DNA of 64,000 bases from Blautia_A aquisgranensis (GTDB lineage: Bacteria; Bacillota; Clostridia; Lachnospirales; Lachnospiraceae), in assembly GCF_040096615.1 (NCBI RefSeq), contig NZ_JBBMEJ010000006.1:1-64000 (forward strand), written 5' to 3'. Each line of letters starts with the position of its first letter. The first letter of the stretch is position 1. Below are positions 61,546 through 64,000 of the stretch, in pieces. A model generated the notes under the pieces. It worked only from the letters and a program-made list of their open reading frames with translations. It was not told the origin of the DNA and made no database searches. Made by a program: the position numbers and the translations under genes.

Positions 61546-63432
61546 ATGAATCTGAATTCCAAAAAACCAGAGAAACGGCCGATATATGTATATTATATTA
61601 TTGCGGTCGTGATCATTATTCTGCTTAATGTTTTTGCTCTTCCTGCCCTTTCAGAAAGAAGTGTGAGAGAGACAGATTATACCACCTTCCTGAAAGCCGT
61701 AGACAGAGGAAAAGTATATGAGGCAACGATCGATACCGATTATATCTATTATACCATGAAGGTAGACGGAAATGATGTCTACTGTAAGACCGTGTCAGTG
61801 GATGATCAGGATCTTGTACAGCATCTTTATGATGCAGGCGTAAGTATTGAGGGAACTGCACCGCAGAGACAGTCCCTGTTTTTGTCGCTGATCCTGGGGT
61901 ATGTACTTCCTATCGCAATCTTTATTCTGCTGGGTCGCTGGCTTAGTAAGAAGATGATGAGCTCCATGGGTAATGGCGGTCCGGGAGGAATGATGTCTTT
62001 CGGAAAAAGCAACGCAAAGGTCTATGTAAAATCTTCCACAGGAATCAAATTTTCGGATGTAGCCGGAGAAGATGAGGCCAAGGAGCTTCTGACCGAGATC
62101 GTAGATTTTCTTCATAATCCGCAGAAGTACAGAGAAATCGGTGCTTCCATGCCGAAAGGAGCACTTCTTGTAGGTCCTCCAGGAACCGGTAAGACACTTC
62201 TTGCCAAGGCTGTTGCCGGTGAGGCGGAAGTTCCGTTCTTCTCCATCTCCGGATCTGAGTTTGTGGAGATGTTTGTTGGTATGGGTGCTGCCAAGGTCCG
62301 TGATCTTTTTAAACAGGCCAATGAGAAAGCCCCATGTATCGTATTTATCGATGAGATCGATACCATTGGTAAGAAACGTGATGGTGCCGGAATGGGTGGC
62401 GGAAACGATGAGCGTGAGCAGACACTGAACCAGCTGCTTACTGAGATGGACGGCTTTGATGGCTCCAAGGGCGTTGTGATCCTGGCAGCTACCAACAGAC
62501 CGGATTCCCTGGATCCTGCACTTCTTCGTCCGGGACGTTTTGACAGAAGAATTCCGGTTGAGCTTCCGGACCTTCAGGGTCGTGAAGAGATCCTTAAGGT
62601 TCATGCGAAAAAGATCAAGATCGCGGACAGCGTCCGTTTTGATGAGATCGCCAAGGCAGCTGTTGGTGCTTCCGGCGCAGAGCTTGCCAATATCGTCAAT
62701 GAGGCAGCACTCCGTGCAGTCCGTGACGGACGGAAATTTGCCACACAGGCAGATTTTGAGGAAAGTATCGAGGTTGTCATTGCCGGATATCAGAAGAAGA
62801 ACCGTGTGCTTTCCAATAAGGAGAAGCTGATCGTTTCCTACCATGAGGTAGGGCATGCACTGGTTGCAGCCAAACAGACAGATTCTGCTCCGGTTCACAA
62901 GATCACCATTATTCCACGTACTTCAGGTGCTCTTGGTTATACCATGCAAGTAGATGAACAGGAACATTTCCTGATGTCAAAAGAGGAACTGGAGAACAAG
63001 ATCGCAACCTTTACAGGTGGTCGCGCAGCAGAGGAGCTGATCTTCCATTCTGTTACAACAGGAGCATCCAATGACATCGAGCAGGCGACCAAGATCGCAA
63101 GAGCCATGATCAGCCGCTATGGTATGAGCGATGAATTTGATATGGTTGCCATGGAGAATGTAAGCAATCAGTACCTGGGCGGAGATGCCAGCCTTACCTG
63201 CTCCTTTGAGACCCAGACACTTCTGGATAAAAAGGTCGTTGAGCTGGTAAGAAGAGAGCATGAGAAAGCTACGAAGATCCTGACAGATAACATTGGTAAG
63301 CTTCACGAGATCGCCAAATATCTTTATGAACATGAGACGATTACAGGCGAGGAATTTATGAAGATCCTTAATGAGCCACCGGTGGAGATTACTGCTTCCG
63401 ATGAGAACACACAGGATACAGACAGCTTATAA
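61546..63432 (+). CDS. ftsH: ATP-dependent zinc metalloprotease FtsH
   Basis: A 628-residue membrane-bound AAA+ protease for quality control and regulated proteolysis. Two transmembrane segments (about 14-34 and 106-125) flank an extracytoplasmic domain. Walker A GPPGTGKT lies near residue 210, Walker B IVFIDEIDTIG, the SRH region NRPDSLDPALLRPGRFDR, and the zinc site HEVGH near 432 (Val in place of the commoner Ala). The start follows ACGGAGGAG. Confidence 0.97.
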   Translation: MNLNSKKPEKRPIYVYYIIAVVIIILLNVFALPALSERSVRETDYTTFLKAVDRGKVYEATIDTDYIYYTMKVDGNDVYCKTVSVDDQDLVQHLYDAGVSIEGTAPQRQSLFLSLILGYVLPIAIFILLGRWLSKKMMSSMGNGGPGGMMSFGKSNAKVYVKSSTGIKFSDVAGEDEAKELLTEIVDFLHNPQKYREIGASMPKGALLVGPPGTGKTLLAKAVAGEAEVPFFSISGSEFVEMFVGMGAAKVRDLFKQANEKAPCIVFIDEIDTIGKKRDGAGMGGGNDEREQTLNQLLTEMDGFDGSKGVVILAATNRPDSLDPALLRPGRFDRRIPVELPDLQGREEILKVHAKKIKIADSVRFDEIAKAAVGASGAELANIVNEAALRAVRDGRKFATQADFEESIEVVIAGYQKKNRVLSNKEKLIVSYHEVGHALVAAKQTDSAPVHKITIIPRTSGALGYTMQVDEQEHFLMSKEELENKIATFTGGRAAEELIFHSVTTGASNDIEQATKIARAMISRYGMSDEFDMVAMENVSNQYLGGDASLTCSFETQTLLDKKVVELVRREHEKATKILTDNIGKLHEIAKYLYEHETITGEEFMKILNEPPVEITASDENTQDTDSL

Positions 63433-63461
63433 GCTTTATAATTACAGAGAAAAACGGACAG

Positions 63462-63513
63462 AAAGTTCGAGGAAACTGTAGGATACAGATCTTTACAGTC
63501 CTCGAACTTTTTT
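63462..63513 (+). terminator. Terminator after ftsH
   Basis: A perfect 12-bp stem AAAGTTCGAGGA/TCCTCGAACTTT (63462-63473, 63499-63510) with an inner CTGTA/TACAG stem, then TTT. Confidence 0.85.
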
Positions 63514-63594
63514 GCAATGAAACTGTTCTTGTCATTCACAGTTTAATTCGTTATAATGGTAAACAATTACGAAACAGTAAAGAGAGGGAAAAAT

Positions 63595-63942
63595 ATGGAC
63601 TGTCGTACTGCTGAGGGAATGGTTAATAAATATATAGGTCATGCGCTTTCTGTCAATGAGCTGGAGGAGTTTCTGGAGCATATTGAAAACTGTTCCTCCT
63701 GTTACGATGAGCTTGCCACTTATTTTATCGTGCATAAAGCCATGGAACAGCTGGATGAGAAGCAGGAAGAATCCGTTCTGGATTTTAAGGGACTGCTGGA
63801 AGAGGATATCCGGAAATCCAGAAGATATATCCGCAGAAAGAAATTTCACAGAGCAGTAGCAGCAGTGGCTGTCTGCGCGCTTATTGCAGCGTTGGCTGTT
63901 TTTCTCATTTTCGTGATCCTGGAGCTTAAGGAGGGAATATAG
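63595..63942 (+). CDS. Small zf-HC2-like membrane protein
   Basis: 115 residues from the ATG after GAGAGGG; an in-frame ATG 39 nt upstream has no such site. The N-terminus (MDCRTAEGMVNKYIGHALS...HIENCSSCYDEL) has the H-x3-C-x2-C pattern of anti-sigma-factor zinc domains. A basic stretch (RRYIRRKK) precedes one transmembrane helix (about 86-106). No sigma-factor gene adjoins it; polA follows with 1 nt between stop and start. It may be an orphan anti-sigma or a membrane-tethered regulator. Confidence 0.75.
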   Translation: MDCRTAEGMVNKYIGHALSVNELEEFLEHIENCSSCYDELATYFIVHKAMEQLDEKQEESVLDFKGLLEEDIRKSRRYIRRKKFHRAVAAVAVCALIAALAVFLIFVILELKEGI

Positions 63943-63943
63943 T

Positions 63944-64000
63944 TTGAGTGAAAAAATATTACTGATCGACGGACACAGCATTTTGAACCGTGCGTTTTAC
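63944..64000 (+). CDS. polA: DNA polymerase I, N-terminus (partial, TTG start)
   Basis: Only the first 19 codons lie in the window: after the TTG start they read SEKILLIDGHSILNRAFY. This is the start of the 5'-3' exonuclease domain of DNA polymerase I, including the metal-site Asp in LIDGHS. AAGGAGGG is correctly spaced before the TTG, and the start is 1 nt after the stop of the previous gene, implying coupling. Confidence 0.9.
   Translation, partial: MSEKILLIDGHSILNRAFY

Overview
The window looks like the chromosome of a Gram-positive, spore-forming gut acetogen of the Lachnospiraceae, most like Blautia. The reasons are the complete Wood-Ljungdahl carbonyl and methyl branches, a sporulation gene (spoIVA), strong Firmicutes-type Shine-Dalgarno sites, Firmicutes gene order (rplS-lepB-rbgA-rnhB-yraN; der-plsY-gpsA) and the atypical 390-residue PRPP synthetase. 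The family is secure; the genus is an inference.

Layout. 1-850: 3' end of a 23S rRNA, a spacer of small hairpins with no 5S gene, and a terminator, promoter and TPP riboswitch. 850-13,100: housekeeping genes (thiT, map, rplS, a signal-peptidase-like protein, rbgA, rnhB, yraN with a CTG start, pgeF, prs, a PDZ/radical-SAM/DUF512 protein, der, plsY, gpsA). 13,290-14,110: an aldo/keto reductase. 14,370-34,540: the Wood-Ljungdahl cluster, in order His-rich protein, cooT, metF, cooC, acsA, a second cooC/acsF, two tandem acsB genes, acsD, acsC, acsE, acsV, a DUF3786 gene, fhs, fchA, folD and a secreted glucosaminidase-like protein. 34,700-40,650: a monomeric [FeFe] hydrogenase on the minus strand facing away from a hydC-hydB-hydA operon of electron-bifurcating type. 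40,680-45,740: spoIVA, a small membrane protein, a subtilase, NADP isocitrate dehydrogenase and cobaltochelatase cbiK. 46,000-52,370: an overlapping tetrapyrrole operon (hemA, precorrin-2 dehydrogenase, hemC, cobA-hemD, hemB, hemL). 52,500-64,000: a beta-propeller lactonase, aroC, corA, a rhomboid-like zinc-ribbon protein, pyk, a lysA-like decarboxylase, a MATE exporter, tRNA-Leu, ftsH, a zf-HC2-like membrane protein and the start of polA.

How the genes fit together. Formate is bound to tetrahydrofolate (Fhs), cyclised (FchA), and reduced (FolD, MetF). AcsE passes the methyl group to the corrinoid protein AcsCD, and CODH/ACS (AcsA with AcsB) joins it to CO and CoA. AcsV re-activates the corrinoid protein. 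CooT, the His-rich protein and two CooC-type ATPases probably supply nickel. HydABC handles H2, NAD(P)H and ferredoxin, and the tetrapyrrole operon plus CbiK can supply the corrinoid. No formate dehydrogenase, Rnf or MetV gene is present here.

Most unusual points: a sigma-E-like spoIVA promoter buried in the 5' arm of a terminator-like hairpin whose 3' arm is the spoIVA ribosome-binding site; a three-way-junction leader that masks the cooC ribosome-binding site; two full-length acsB genes separated by four stem-loops; and a signal peptidase I homologue lacking both catalytic residues.
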